DNA from: Flavobacterium sp.
Lineage (GTDB): Bacteria; Bacteroidota; Bacteroidia; Flavobacteriales; Flavobacteriaceae
Direction: 5' to 3'
Assembly: GCA_018883065.1 (NCBI GenBank)
Contig: VEQT01000017.1
Span: 1-43,282 of the forward strand
Length of the DNA: 43,282 bases
Below, piece after piece: positions 1 through 8,321 of the stretch. The position numbers and the translations under genes were made by a program. The notes under the pieces are model-generated. The model worked only from the letters and a program-made list of their open reading frames with translations. It made no database searches and was not told the origin of the DNA. Positions within the stretch are counted from its first letter, which is position 1; every line of letters starts with the position of its first letter.

Positions 1-303
1 GGTATTGGGCGGGACACTTTGAGATACAAAATCCAAAAAATCGGCCTGAAAACCCGGAAGTGGTATAAATGGAATTAAATTTAAAATAAATAGTGCAAAA
101 GGAAACAAGGCCATAAAAAAGCTAAAGGCAATAGCAGCCGCTCGATACGTAAGTGCACCTTCTACTATACCAATTGTGTACAATTCAAGCAAATCATACA
201 ACGACAACCCGTGTAGCCAAGGCAATTTTATGCGCTTGCATACACGAGCAAGATTACGAACAACAGGTATATTTTCAATGCTATTTTCAACGCTCTCGCT
301 CAT
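1..303 (-). CDS. YihY/virulence factor BrkB family membrane protein, N-terminal part
   Basis: An open frame begins at ATG 303-301 and runs off the left window edge, giving 101 residues. Reading inward there is a hydrophilic start (MSESVENSIENI), the segment LYDLLELYTIGIVEGALTYRAAAIAFSFF and then a hydrophobic helix (FMALFPFALFILNLIPF). The 'ALTYRAAAIAFSFFMALFP' type of segment is typical of the YihY/BrkB (formerly 'ribonuclease BN') family of inner-membrane proteins, whose function is not settled. The start codon follows the nadC stop directly (TAG then ATG), so the two genes are almost certainly co-transcribed. Only the first third of the usual length is present, so domain content cannot be checked further. 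Confidence 0.85.
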   Translation of the reverse strand, partial: MSESVENSIENIPVVRNLARVCKRIKLPWLHGLSLYDLLELYTIGIVEGALTYRAAAIAFSFFMALFPFALFILNLIPFIPLPGFQADFLDFVSQSVPPNT

Positions 304-1164
304 CTATTCTATTGCTTTAAGACTCAAATCCAAATTATAAACAGAATGCGTCAATGCACCCGATGAAATGTAATTTACTCCACACTCAGCATAGGCGCGT
401 AGGGTGTTTTCGTTGATGTTTCCGGAAGATTCTGTTTGGCATTGATTGCCTATAATTTCCACCGCTTTTCGGGTTGTTTCGAAATCAAAATTGTCTAATA
501 AAATGCGGTACACGCCACCTGACTCAAGAATTTCTTGCACCTCATCTAAATTTCTAGCTTCTACAATCAGTTGTAAATCCAAGTTATTGGCCTGCAAAAA
601 CAGCTTGGTTTTTTTAATTGCATGCGTTATTCCGCCTGCAAAATCGATGTGATTGTCTTTGAGCATAATCATGTCGTACAATGCAAAACGGTGATTTGCG
701 CCTCCACCTATCGTGACAGCCCATTTTTCGGGTGCCCGAAATCCAGGTGTAGTTTTGCGCGTATCCAATAACTGGGTTCCAGTACCCGAAATCAATTGCA
801 CATACAAATTGGTCTTAGTTGCAATTGCCGACATGCGTTGCATCGAATTAAGCACCACGCGCTCGGCTTTAAGTATTGATTGAGAAGAACCCGAAACATG
901 AAACACTATATCTCCCGGCACAACTGCTGTGCCATCTTGAATAAAAATCTCGAGGGTCAATCGAGGGTCAACATGCTCAAAGATTTGTTTGGCGTAGGCA
1001 ACTCCGGCAATAATTCCGGCTTCTTTTACCACTAATTTTGCAGTACCAACAGCTGAATCGGGTATACATGCCAATGAACTGTAATCGCCTGGACCTATAT
1101 CTTCTCTTAAGGCATTTTGAATGCACAAGTTTAATTCTTCTTGAAATTGCTGCGGACTAATCAT
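304..1164 (-). CDS. nadC: Nicotinate-nucleotide diphosphorylase (carboxylating), quinolinate phosphoribosyltransferase
   Basis: NadC converts quinolinate and PRPP to nicotinate mononucleotide, CO2 and diphosphate in cytosolic de novo NAD synthesis. The 286-residue length is normal for the family. Visible family motifs are the N-terminal 'ALREDIGPGDYSS', the substrate/phosphate-binding stretch 'LDTRKTTPG' with 'GGGANHRFALYD', 'LKDNHI', 'VEARNLDE', 'ILLDNF' and the C-terminal 'GVNYISSGALTHS'. It is complete from ATG to TAG and is followed with no gap by the YihY gene. A divergent promoter for the rlmH side lies just upstream. Confidence 0.96.
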   Translation of the reverse strand: MISPQQFQEELNLCIQNALREDIGPGDYSSLACIPDSAVGTAKLVVKEAGIIAGVAYAKQIFEHVDPRLTLEIFIQDGTAVVPGDIVFHVSGSSQSILKAERVVLNSMQRMSAIATKTNLYVQLISGTGTQLLDTRKTTPGFRAPEKWAVTIGGGANHRFALYDMIMLKDNHIDFAGGITHAIKKTKLFLQANNLDLQLIVEARNLDEVQEILESGGVYRILLDNFDFETTRKAVEIIGNQCQTESSGNINENTLRAYAECGVNYISSGALTHSVYNLDLSLKAIE

Positions 1165-1174
1165 TAGGTAAAAA

Positions 1175-1203
1175 TTGATGGGCTAAAGTACCATTTATTT
1201 TTG
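1175..1203 (+). promoter_or_regulatory. Bacteroidetes-type promoter for the small membrane protein-rlmH pair
   Basis: A TTG at 1175-1177 is separated by 18 bases from TATTTTTG at 1196-1203, matching the Bacteroidetes pattern TTG-N17-20-TAnnTTTG. It lies between the divergent nadC and rlmH units and would give a leader of about 100 bases before the ATG at 1313. Confidence 0.5.
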
Positions 1204-1312
1204 CGAATGAAAAACGGTTATCTAGTAAATAAATCTACAAATTGATCAATTTATTTGATCTTTTTCAGCTTTAATTCTATTATTTTTGGCAGCAATAAAT
1301 CAGGCAACTTCA

Positions 1313-1525
1313 ATGAAAAAACTACTTCAAATTACCAACATACAACTGCTCATTTTATTTTTTATTGGCCTTGTACTTACGCTTGCAGGAGCGGTTATGA
1401 AATTAAAAGGAAGTCCCGAAGCCAGTTTGTTTTTAATTATAGGCATGACTTTTGAAGCGGTTGCGCTTTTGGTGCTGATTCTAAAATTACTCCAAAAAAA
1501 TCCGAAATCATTTTTAGATAGCTAA
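1313..1525 (+). CDS. Small two-helix membrane protein of unknown function
   Basis: This 70-residue protein has two hydrophobic segments, roughly residues 9-30 (LLILFFIGLVLTLAGAVM) and 38-58 (LFLIIGMTFEAVALLVLIL), separated by a short basic loop, and a polar C-terminus. The layout recalls the membrane half of GldL-like proteins, but the homology is not clear enough to name. I chose ATG 1313 (MKKLLQ) over a TTG nine codons upstream because it gives a normal membrane-protein N-terminus. It ends two bases before the rlmH start, so the two are probably co-transcribed. Confidence 0.75.
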   Translation: MKKLLQITNIQLLILFFIGLVLTLAGAVMKLKGSPEASLFLIIGMTFEAVALLVLILKLLQKNPKSFLDS

Positions 1526-1527
1526 TC

Positions 1528-2001
1528 ATGAACATCAAACTCATTGCCATTGGTAAAACCGACGATTCCAATTTGCAACAACTCATGGATCGCTATGTAA
1601 AACGCTTGAGTCATTATGTGAAATTTGATTTAGACATTATTCCAGATCTCAAAAACGCTAAGCATTTATCGGAGGCCGAGCAAAAAGAAAAAGAAGGCGA
1701 ATTGCTTTTGAGCAAATTACAAGCCACCGATTATTTATGGATACTTGATGAAAATGGAAAATCATACAGTAGTATTGGATTGGCTGATGAATTTCAAAAA
1801 AAGATGAACGCAGGCACCAAAACACTTGTTTTTTTTATTGGCGGACCATATGGTTTTTCGCCAGCTGTTTATGCCAAAGCCCAAGGTAAATTGGCGTTGT
1901 CTCAACTCACTTTTTCACATCAAATGGTACGCTTATTTTTTATCGAACAAGTCTATCGCGCGTTTACTATTTTGAAAAACGAACCCTATCACCACCACTA
2001 A
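1528..2001 (+). CDS. rlmH: 23S rRNA (pseudouridine1915-N3)-methyltransferase
   Basis: RlmH is a SPOUT-class methyltransferase that modifies pseudouridine 1915 in helix 69 of 23S rRNA in assembled ribosomes, using S-adenosylmethionine. The protein is 157 residues, as expected. The knot motif 'FFIGGPYGFSP' (about residues 101-111) and the characteristic C-terminal end 'YRAFTILKNEPYHH' are both present, and the gene is complete. It lies immediately after a small membrane protein gene and converges on folP, with 41 bases between the two stops. Confidence 0.97.
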   Translation: MNIKLIAIGKTDDSNLQQLMDRYVKRLSHYVKFDLDIIPDLKNAKHLSEAEQKEKEGELLLSKLQATDYLWILDENGKSYSSIGLADEFQKKMNAGTKTLVFFIGGPYGFSPAVYAKAQGKLALSQLTFSHQMVRLFFIEQVYRAFTILKNEPYHHH

Positions 2002-2042
2002 AAAAATGGATTGAAAATGCTTGACTATAGACAACACCTGCT

Positions 2043-2867
2043 TTAATTTGGTGTTAGTTTTCGAAATAGCTTTACGCACTCAACAGCCTCTTTCACGTCG
2101 TGTACGCGCAAAATTTTAGCTCCTTTACTCAAAGCAATACCATGCAAAAAGCTAGTGCCATTTAAAGCCATATCGGGTGTAGTTTGAAGTGTTTTATAAA
2201 TCATTGATTTACGAGAAACCCCAACCAATATTGGCGCATTCAAGCATTGAAAATGCTGTAACCCATTCAATAATTCAAAATTTTGCTCTGTGGTTTTTGC
2301 AAAGCCAAAACCGGGATCAATTAAATAATCTGTAATGCCTGCTGCTTGAACCTGAATGATTTTTTCAGCAAAATAAGCCCGGATATCAAGTAGTAAATTA
2401 GTGTATTGGGTAAGTGTGGTCATGGTTTGTGGTGTTCCCCGCATATGCATCATCACATAAGGAACCTTAAATGATGCTACCGTTTGAAACATTAGTGGAT
2501 CTGAACCAGCTGTAATGTCATTAACCCAAGCAAATCCCTCAGATAAAGCCGCATGCGCAACTTCGGAACGAAAGGTATCAATAGAAAGCAAAGCAGTTGG
2601 AAACGACTTTTTAATGGCTTTAATTGCTGGTAAAATACGTGCGATTTCTTCGGCTGTGGATACAAGCGGGGCATGGGGTCTAGAAGAATATCCACCAACA
2701 TCAATAAAATCGGCTCCAGCTAAAATCATTTTTTCAACTTGAATAAGTGCAGTAGAAAGGTTAGCAAACTGACCACCATCATAAAAAGAATCGGGCGTTA
2801 GGTTTAAAATACCCATTACTTTAGGAACAGTTAGATCGAGTAAATTTCCATTGCTATTTATGGTCAT
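2043..2867 (-). CDS. folP: Dihydropteroate synthase
   Basis: FolP condenses p-aminobenzoate with dihydropterin pyrophosphate to make dihydropteroate in folate synthesis; it is the sulfonamide target. The 274-residue protein carries the pterin-binding TIM-barrel signatures 'MGILNLTPDSFYDGG' near residue 19, 'GADFIDVGGYSSRP', 'VNDITAG', 'DPGFGFAKT' and 'VGVSRKSMI' with the conserved Arg-Lys. It is complete from ATG to TAA and divergent from the DUF1599 gene, the arrangement common in Flavobacterium genomes. Confidence 0.97.
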   Translation of the reverse strand: MTINSNGNLLDLTVPKVMGILNLTPDSFYDGGQFANLSTALIQVEKMILAGADFIDVGGYSSRPHAPLVSTAEEIARILPAIKAIKKSFPTALLSIDTFRSEVAHAALSEGFAWVNDITAGSDPLMFQTVASFKVPYVMMHMRGTPQTMTTLTQYTNLLLDIRAYFAEKIIQVQAAGITDYLIDPGFGFAKTTEQNFELLNGLQHFQCLNAPILVGVSRKSMIYKTLQTTPDMALNGTSFLHGIALSKGAKILRVHDVKEAVECVKLFRKLTPN

Positions 2868-2942
2868 TGGGTGATTATTTATTGCAGTTTAAGAATGAAA
2901 TTAGTTTCTATTTTTTACACTATTCAGTTTGAAAAAATGTAC

Positions 2943-2950
2943 TATTTTTG
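2943..2950 (+). promoter_or_regulatory. Candidate -7 box for the DUF1599-DoxX unit
   Basis: TATTTTTG matches the Bacteroidetes -7 consensus TAnnTTTG and lies 30 bases before the preferred ATG at 2981. No convincing -33 TTG sits at the normal distance, so this is only suggestive. Its presence argues against starting the protein at the TTG inside the box. Confidence 0.3.
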
Positions 2951-2980
2951 AAAAAATTTGAGAACAAATATACACCAATA

Positions 2981-3526
2981 ATGAATACTACTTCCGTTGC
3001 CTATGATTCGGTAATTGCCAAATGCAGAGCCCTTTTTACGCACAAAATGAAAGATTATGGCTGTGCTTGGCGGATTTTACGGTTGCCCTCACTTACAGAT
3101 CAGATTTTTATTAAAGCACAACGCATTCGAAGTCTTCAAGAAAACGAAGTGCGTAAGGTAGACGAAGGCGAAGCAGGCGAATTTATTGGCATTATCAACT
3201 ACTCCATCATGGCCTTGATTCAACTGGAACTGGGAGTTGCCGATCAACCCGATTTAACAGATGCTGTTGCGACAGCTTGGTATGACGCCAAAATCAAGGA
3301 GACAAAAACACTAATGGAAAATAAAAACCACGACTATGGTGAAGCATGGCGTGATATGCGCGTGAGTTCTCTCACCGATTTAATAATCCAAAAATTATTG
3401 CGCGTCAAACAAATTGAAGACAACAAAGGAAAAACCTTAGTCTCAGAAGGGATTGATGCCAATTACCAAGACATGATCAATTACGCTATTTTTGCCCTAA
3501 TATTAATGAACGAACACCACAATTAA
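2981..3526 (+). CDS. DUF1599 domain protein (nucleotide modification-associated type), two tandem copies
   Basis: The protein is 181 residues from ATG 2981; a TTG 11 codons upstream overlaps a promoter-like box and is less likely. It is an internal duplication. The first copy holds 'HKMKDYGCAWRILRLPSLTDQI' (about residues 21-42) and the second 'ENKNHDYGEAWRDMRVSSLTDLI' (about 112-134). Both end in a hydrophobic 'INY(S/A)I(M/F)ALI' helix. DUF1599 is a conserved Bacteroidetes family of uncertain biochemical function, some members of which have been called nucleotide-modification-associated. The stop is one base before the DoxX gene, so it is in an operon with it. Confidence 0.85.
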   Translation: MNTTSVAYDSVIAKCRALFTHKMKDYGCAWRILRLPSLTDQIFIKAQRIRSLQENEVRKVDEGEAGEFIGIINYSIMALIQLELGVADQPDLTDAVATAWYDAKIKETKTLMENKNHDYGEAWRDMRVSSLTDLIIQKLLRVKQIEDNKGKTLVSEGIDANYQDMINYAIFALILMNEHHN

Positions 3527-3527
3527 C

Positions 3528-4631
3528 ATGAAAAAGATACTGGTACAAATTGCCCGCATTTTTGTTGGACTTTTATTTATTATTTCTGGCTTAATTAAAC
3601 TCAATGATCCGGTAGGGATGTCCTACAAATTGGTTGAGTATTTTAGTGAACCCGTATTGAATTTGCCTTTTTTAACTCCCTACGCCTTGGCTTTTTCACT
3701 ATTGGTAGTAATTGCTGAAACGGTATTGGGGGTGTTTTTGTTAATTGGGTATCAAAGAAAATTCACCTTATGGAGTCTGATGGGACTAATTGTTTTTTTT
3801 ACATTTTTAACCTTTTATGCGGCCTATTTCAATAAAGTAACTGATTGTGGTTGTTTTGGTGACGCATTAAAATTAACCCCATGGGAATCCTTCAGCAAAG
3901 ATGTTGTTTTGCTTGTTCTTATTACGCTGATTACTTTTAACAGCAGGTATATCAAGCCCATATTTACTGATTCTACTCAAAAAATAATCGCTTACTCTGC
4001 TTTATTAGCGAGTTGTTTTGTGGGTTATTGGGTACTGAACCACCTACCACTCAAAGATTTCAGAGCCTATAAAGTAGGTACTAATATCACCAAAGCTATG
4101 GAAATTCCTGAAGGCGCCCCCAAACCCGTAGTTGAAATGGTATTTATTTACAATGTAAATGGCGTAAATAAAAACTTTACTGAAAAGGATTTAATGAGTT
4201 TACCCGAAGGAGCTACCTTTGTGGATCGAATTGATAAGGTAATTTCTGAAGGATACAAGCCAGCCATACATGATTTTTCAATGGAGCTCAACGGATCTGA
4301 CTACAAGGACGAATTATTACAAGAACCAAAACTATTGGTTTTTGTAGCCTATGATTTAGAAAAAGCAGATTCTGCTGGTCTAAAGTTATTGGAAGGTCTT
4401 CATCAAAAAGCCATAAAAAAAGGATACAAAGTAATTGCCATGACTTCCTCAGATGCTACCGTAATAGCTAAAACAAAAAAAACCTATGGCTGTACATTTG
4501 ATTTTTACTTCTGCGATGGCACAACTTTAAAAACAATTGAACGTGCCAATCCAAGTCTAGTCGTAATTCAAAAAGGAACTATTAAACAAAAATTGCATTA
4601 CAACGACAGCGATGATTTATTGTTGAATTAA
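3528..4631 (+). CDS. DoxX-family membrane protein with C-terminal soluble domain (BT_3928-like)
   Basis: The protein is 367 residues. The first 145 or so form a four-helix DoxX/MauE-like membrane unit (IFVGLLFIISGLIKLNDPVG, LAFSLLVVIAETVLGVFLLIGY, LMGLIVFFTFLTFYAAYF, VVLLVLITLITF). It includes the 'NKVTDCGCFGDA(L)KLTPW' loop with a Cys-Gly-Cys pair, usual for MauE/DoxX proteins linked to thiol chemistry. A fifth helix is near residues 152-172. The remaining 190 residues are soluble and look thioredoxin-like in layout but lack an obvious CxxC. The family is widespread in Bacteroidetes next to folP and tpiA; its role is unproven, with quinone/thiol redox or sulfur handling proposed for DoxX relatives. 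Confidence 0.85.
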   Translation: MKKILVQIARIFVGLLFIISGLIKLNDPVGMSYKLVEYFSEPVLNLPFLTPYALAFSLLVVIAETVLGVFLLIGYQRKFTLWSLMGLIVFFTFLTFYAAYFNKVTDCGCFGDALKLTPWESFSKDVVLLVLITLITFNSRYIKPIFTDSTQKIIAYSALLASCFVGYWVLNHLPLKDFRAYKVGTNITKAMEIPEGAPKPVVEMVFIYNVNGVNKNFTEKDLMSLPEGATFVDRIDKVISEGYKPAIHDFSMELNGSDYKDELLQEPKLLVFVAYDLEKADSAGLKLLEGLHQKAIKKGYKVIAMTSSDATVIAKTKKTYGCTFDFYFCDGTTLKTIERANPSLVVIQKGTIKQKLHYNDSDDLLLN

Positions 4632-4633
4632 AT

Positions 4634-4894
4634 ATGAAGGAAACCAAATCCAATAAAAATTCAAATTACTTTTTGCTAAAAGCAGCTATTTCCATATTGG
4701 TAAATGCGCTCGGATTCTATTTATTTATAGACGTTTCAACACGTTACAACCCAAAATTCGGGAATACCTTTTACATTATTGTGGGCTGTTTACTGATTGC
4801 GATAACGGGTATTTATTTGTGGTTACTCATTAAAGACACCTTTTTTCGTGAAAAGAAGAGGAAAAAATCCAAAGCTGTATTTCTAAAAAAATAA
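4634..4894 (+). CDS. Small two-helix membrane protein, unknown function
   Basis: An 86-residue protein starts two bases after the DoxX gene stop, so it is probably translated from the same message. It has hydrophobic helices at about residues 14-31 (LKAAISILVNALGFYLFI) and 45-66 (TFYIIVGCLLIAITGIYLWLLI) and a strongly basic tail (REKKRKKSK), which puts the C-terminus in the cytoplasm. I do not recognise a family. It converges on the CotH gene, with only six bases between the stops and no visible terminator hairpin. Confidence 0.75.
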   Translation: MKETKSNKNSNYFLLKAAISILVNALGFYLFIDVSTRYNPKFGNTFYIIVGCLLIAITGIYLWLLIKDTFFREKKRKKSKAVFLKK

Positions 4895-4900
4895 AACCAA

Positions 4901-6970
4901 CTAATGAATAACCACTAGCTTGTGGGTTTCGAATGTTGCATTTGCTCCTTTAATTTGCACGAAATAAACTCCTGGTGTCCATTGTGCTGTGTTGAACTGA
5001 CTTGTGAATCCCAGATTGGTTTGGTATACCATTATTTTTCCCAATTGATCATACACCTTTAGGTCGTCTATTTCTGTGTGAGGACTGCTTACATTGAAAA
5101 ACGAATTGGATGGATTAGGATAGAGTTGAAATTGGGTAGGTTTGTCCAACGCATTAACACCCAACGTACAACCTACACTCGTTCCAGGAATATTGTTGTC
5201 TAGCCAAGTAATTCTGGAATTTATCCAATTTTTAAACTTGGTTATTTGACCTGCAAATGTGGTAGGATCAGCATCTACTTCTGGTGTTCCTGTGCTGATG
5301 CCCAAATTACCCCATTTTTCGAAGTGACGCGCTTGTGCTTGATTAAGGTAAGTAGCCGTTTCATCAATATAGGTATTTAAGGCCGTGTTACTTAATATTG
5401 TTGTTCTAAAATTATCCCATCGGCAACGCAAGCGGTTTTGAAAATTGGGATCTTGCAATAAACGAACATACCAACCGGGTGAATTCACATCCGGATTACA
5501 ATCGTTGATTTTGTGCGCCCAACCCGATCCATCGGTGGCAGCAAAAATAGAACACTCATTGATGTTTTTCCAGGCCCAATCAAAGTCCCAAACGGGTCCA
5601 GCGAAGAGTTTACCGGTCGAGGTAAGGTTGTCTTTGGTTTTGTGAAAATAACTGCTCTTTTTAAATCCGTCATTATTGCGTGCCAGTTCATTCACAATAA
5701 AATAATCGATAAATGAATCGAGGTCAATGTATTTTTGATAACCTAAGGCTGGATCGGCATAATTAATGCCATATAATGCCGTTTCAAATTCATTGATGAA
5801 TCCTTGGATGTATGTTTTTTGTTCGGGTACAATGGTACTCGGTTTGGGGTAATCATACACCAAATTGACATTAAAATTTGGGTGGTCAATGGGATGATAA
5901 GCCAACTGCCAGCTGTTGGTAGCATCCCAATAATCGTTTTTAAGAATATACCCACCAGTCACATCCAAACCACTGATTTCGATTGGATCCAATCGTGATA
6001 TATTTACTCTATTGTTGTCGCGTTTAATGGTCTCCATAAATACATACACTCCTTGATAACTGCCATTTACCACCACTTCACAAAACTGACTTCGGGTTGC
6101 ATAATGCCCCATTTCGGTAGCTAATTTATAGGCCAGCGTATTGCGCATAAACACCTTGTCATTGTAACTGGCTATTAAACACCAATCGTGTTCGAGCGGC
6201 ATGCCCAATATTGGCACATTTAGTTCAGCATTAGCTGCATCGCGCAACTCAAGTGCATACGGTTTTTGAGGTAACGACTGCGAGTAGTTTCCGCGGTATT
6301 CAATGGCGACATTGCCGTTGTACTCGTTTGGAACATCTGTCAGGTTATTGAGCGCACCCACTCCATTATTTATGATCCCCATATTGGCAATAATAGAAGG
6401 AGAATCGGCAATGGTTTGACCCGCTGTATTAATGGTAACAATCGGTAAATTGGAAGAAGTAAAAACAAACGGAGCCGCAGCATTGGGCCCAAAGGTAATA
6501 GACCAATTGATGAGGATTCCCGCATCAGCTGGATAGGTATCAAAAATGCGCAATTTCCACTGCCCTACACCGATGCTTCCATTATTGAAATTTCCTATGG
6601 TTTCTTGGGGTTTGAAAGTGCCATTAAATGGTGGCGAACCAGCATTGATAGAAATTGCAGCCGATTGATTTAAACAGGTATTGGTAAAATTATCGCCATC
6701 GCCACCCACTCCCGAAAACAAATTGACCAAGGTGCCGTCGGGGGAAATTAATTGCACAACCAAATCGGAATCATAGGTGTGATTAATTCGCATGCATACT
6801 TGTTTTAATCCATAGCCAGGCGTTAGCGGATTGGCTAATCCCGTTACATTAGCCGTAAAATCATTGGCTTGGCCGTTGTCAGAAATCAATCCGGCAGTAC
6901 CCGAAAACGTTTGGGTATAACCAAAAAAAGTAAATAAGAATAAAGTAAAAAGAACTATTTTTTTAAACAT
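4901..6970 (-). CDS. Secreted CotH-kinase-like protein with proprotein convertase P-domain and T9SS sorting domain
   Basis: The 689-residue protein starts with a signal peptide (MFKKIVLFTLFLFTFFGYTQ). Residues about 25-160 form a P-domain-like beta sandwich ('MRINHTYDSDLVVQLISPDGT', 'GQWKLRIFDTYPADAG'). Residues about 225-590 are a CotH domain with 'IEYRGNYSQSLPQKPYALEL', 'NDKVFMRNTLAYKLA', 'GSYQGVYVFMETIKRD' and the metal/catalytic-type motif 'GPVWDFDWAW'. The last 80 residues ('YPNPSNSFFNVS...GVYFVQIKG') are a type IX secretion sorting domain. CotH proteins are atypical protein kinases known from Bacillus spores; the substrate here is unknown. It stands alone, divergent from the TlpA gene. 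Confidence 0.88.
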   Translation of the reverse strand: MFKKIVLFTLFLFTFFGYTQTFSGTAGLISDNGQANDFTANVTGLANPLTPGYGLKQVCMRINHTYDSDLVVQLISPDGTLVNLFSGVGGDGDNFTNTCLNQSAAISINAGSPPFNGTFKPQETIGNFNNGSIGVGQWKLRIFDTYPADAGILINWSITFGPNAAAPFVFTSSNLPIVTINTAGQTIADSPSIIANMGIINNGVGALNNLTDVPNEYNGNVAIEYRGNYSQSLPQKPYALELRDAANAELNVPILGMPLEHDWCLIASYNDKVFMRNTLAYKLATEMGHYATRSQFCEVVVNGSYQGVYVFMETIKRDNNRVNISRLDPIEISGLDVTGGYILKNDYWDATNSWQLAYHPIDHPNFNVNLVYDYPKPSTIVPEQKTYIQGFINEFETALYGINYADPALGYQKYIDLDSFIDYFIVNELARNNDGFKKSSYFHKTKDNLTSTGKLFAGPVWDFDWAWKNINECSIFAATDGSGWAHKINDCNPDVNSPGWYVRLLQDPNFQNRLRCRWDNFRTTILSNTALNTYIDETATYLNQAQARHFEKWGNLGISTGTPEVDADPTTFAGQITKFKNWINSRITWLDNNIPGTSVGCTLGVNALDKPTQFQLYPNPSNSFFNVSSPHTEIDDLKVYDQLGKIMVYQTNLGFTSQFNTAQWTPGVYFVQIKGANATFETHKLVVIH

Positions 6971-7010
6971 AAAATAAGTGTATTTGTAGAAGTAGGCGGC
7001 ATAAATTAAG

Positions 7011-7018
7011 TATTTTTG
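7011..7018 (+). promoter_or_regulatory. Candidate -7 box for the TlpA-tpiA-prmA-clpS unit
   Basis: TATTTTTG matches TAnnTTTG, 45 bases before the ATG at 7063. The nearest upstream TTG (6984-6986) is 24 bases away, longer than usual, so support is modest. Confidence 0.3.
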
Positions 7019-7062
7019 CCTCCGTTCAAATATATCAATTAATTTATCTCATTTTATTTGTC

Positions 7063-7560
7063 ATGAAAAAATCATTATATGCCCTGGCCATGTCGGTATT
7101 TTTATTTTCCTGCAGCAAAGCCCAAAAAACAGCTTTTGCGCCTGAGGCCTTAGCAAGTCAATTAAGCACAACTAGCGGAAACACACTGTCCTTTCAAGAA
7201 ATACTCGATGCACAGAAAGGGAAGGTTACCCTAATTGAATTTTGGGCTTCATGGTGTGGAGACTGCGTAAAAGCCATGCCTAAAATCAAAGCGATCCAAG
7301 CTGAATTTCAAGCGGTAAATTATGTGTTTATTTCGGCCGATAAAACACCAGAAAAATGGGCCGAAGGTATTGCCAAACACAACCTAAATGGCAATCATTA
7401 TTTGATGCCTGATGGTATGAAAGGCACATTTGGAAAATCGGTAGATTTGGATTGGATTCCACGATATATTATTTTGGATGCCAATGGAAAAATCATCACC
7501 TACCGCGCCATCGAAACCGACTTTGAAACCATTAAAACGACTTTAAAATCCTTAAACTAA
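7063..7560 (+). CDS. TlpA/thioredoxin-like disulfide reductase, lipoprotein
   Basis: The protein has 165 residues with a lipoprotein signal (MKKSLYALAMSVFLFSC, Cys17 as acylation site). A thioredoxin fold follows with the active-site motif WCGDC (Cys65 and Cys68) in 'FWASWCGDCVKAMPK', and a cis-proline region 'LDWIPRYIILD'. TlpA-type proteins reduce periplasmic disulfides, for example in cytochrome c maturation; the partner here cannot be told. The stop overlaps the tpiA start by one base (TAATG), so translation is coupled. Confidence 0.88.
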   Translation: MKKSLYALAMSVFLFSCSKAQKTAFAPEALASQLSTTSGNTLSFQEILDAQKGKVTLIEFWASWCGDCVKAMPKIKAIQAEFQAVNYVFISADKTPEKWAEGIAKHNLNGNHYLMPDGMKGTFGKSVDLDWIPRYIILDANGKIITYRAIETDFETIKTTLKSLN

Positions 7561-8312
7561 TGAGAACTAAAATTGTAGCCGGAAACTGGAAAATGCATAA
7601 AAATGCCGAGGAAACTGAAGATTTATTAAACGAACTAATCAACCAGCTGCCCGACGATAAAGAAGTTGAAATTGTAGTTGCTCCAACCTTTGTTAATTTG
7701 GCTTCGGCTGTACAACACGTTCAATTTACCAACATTCAGGTGGCTGCGCAAAATATGCACCAAGCTGCTAGTGGCGCCTATACTGGAGAAATTTCGGCTG
7801 ACATGTTAAAAAGTATAGGGGTTGAAACGGTAATTTTAGGTCACTCTGAACGCAGAGCTTATTTTCACGAAACCGATGAATTAATCAATGCCAAAGTAAA
7901 AGCGGCCTTGGCTAGTGAAATGCGCGTAATATTTTGTTTTGGCGAAGAATTAAAAGACCGTAAATCCGATCAACATTTTGCTGTAGTTGAATCGCAATTG
8001 AAAGCTGGATTATTTAATTTAGAAGCTGCTAATTGGGAACAAATCGTATTGGCCTACGAACCGGTATGGGCCATCGGAACTGGTGAAACAGCAAGTCCTG
8101 AACAAGCACAAGAAATGCATGAATTTATTCGCGCTACGGTACGTGCGGCCTATGGCGAACACGTGGCCAACCACCTCAGCATTTTATATGGCGGCAGCGT
8201 GAAACCCGACAATGCCCAAGAAATATTTTCAAAACCAGATGTTGACGGTGGATTAATTGGTGGAGCTGCCCTGAAAGCGGCTGATTTTGCAGCTATCGTA
8301 TCGGCCATTTAA
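7560..8312 (+). CDS. tpiA: Triosephosphate isomerase
   Basis: TpiA interconverts dihydroxyacetone phosphate and glyceraldehyde 3-phosphate in glycolysis and gluconeogenesis. It is 250 residues, the normal length. The catalytic residues are in place: Lys11 in 'GNWKMHK', His95 in 'LGHSERR' and Glu167 in 'AYEPVWAIGTG', with the phosphate loop 'LYGGSVKPDN' near the end. It overlaps the TlpA gene by one base and is followed nine bases later by prmA. Confidence 0.98.
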   Translation: MRTKIVAGNWKMHKNAEETEDLLNELINQLPDDKEVEIVVAPTFVNLASAVQHVQFTNIQVAAQNMHQAASGAYTGEISADMLKSIGVETVILGHSERRAYFHETDELINAKVKAALASEMRVIFCFGEELKDRKSDQHFAVVESQLKAGLFNLEAANWEQIVLAYEPVWAIGTGETASPEQAQEMHEFIRATVRAAYGEHVANHLSILYGGSVKPDNAQEIFSKPDVDGGLIGGAALKAADFAAIVSAI

Positions 8313-8321
8313 AACCACTTT

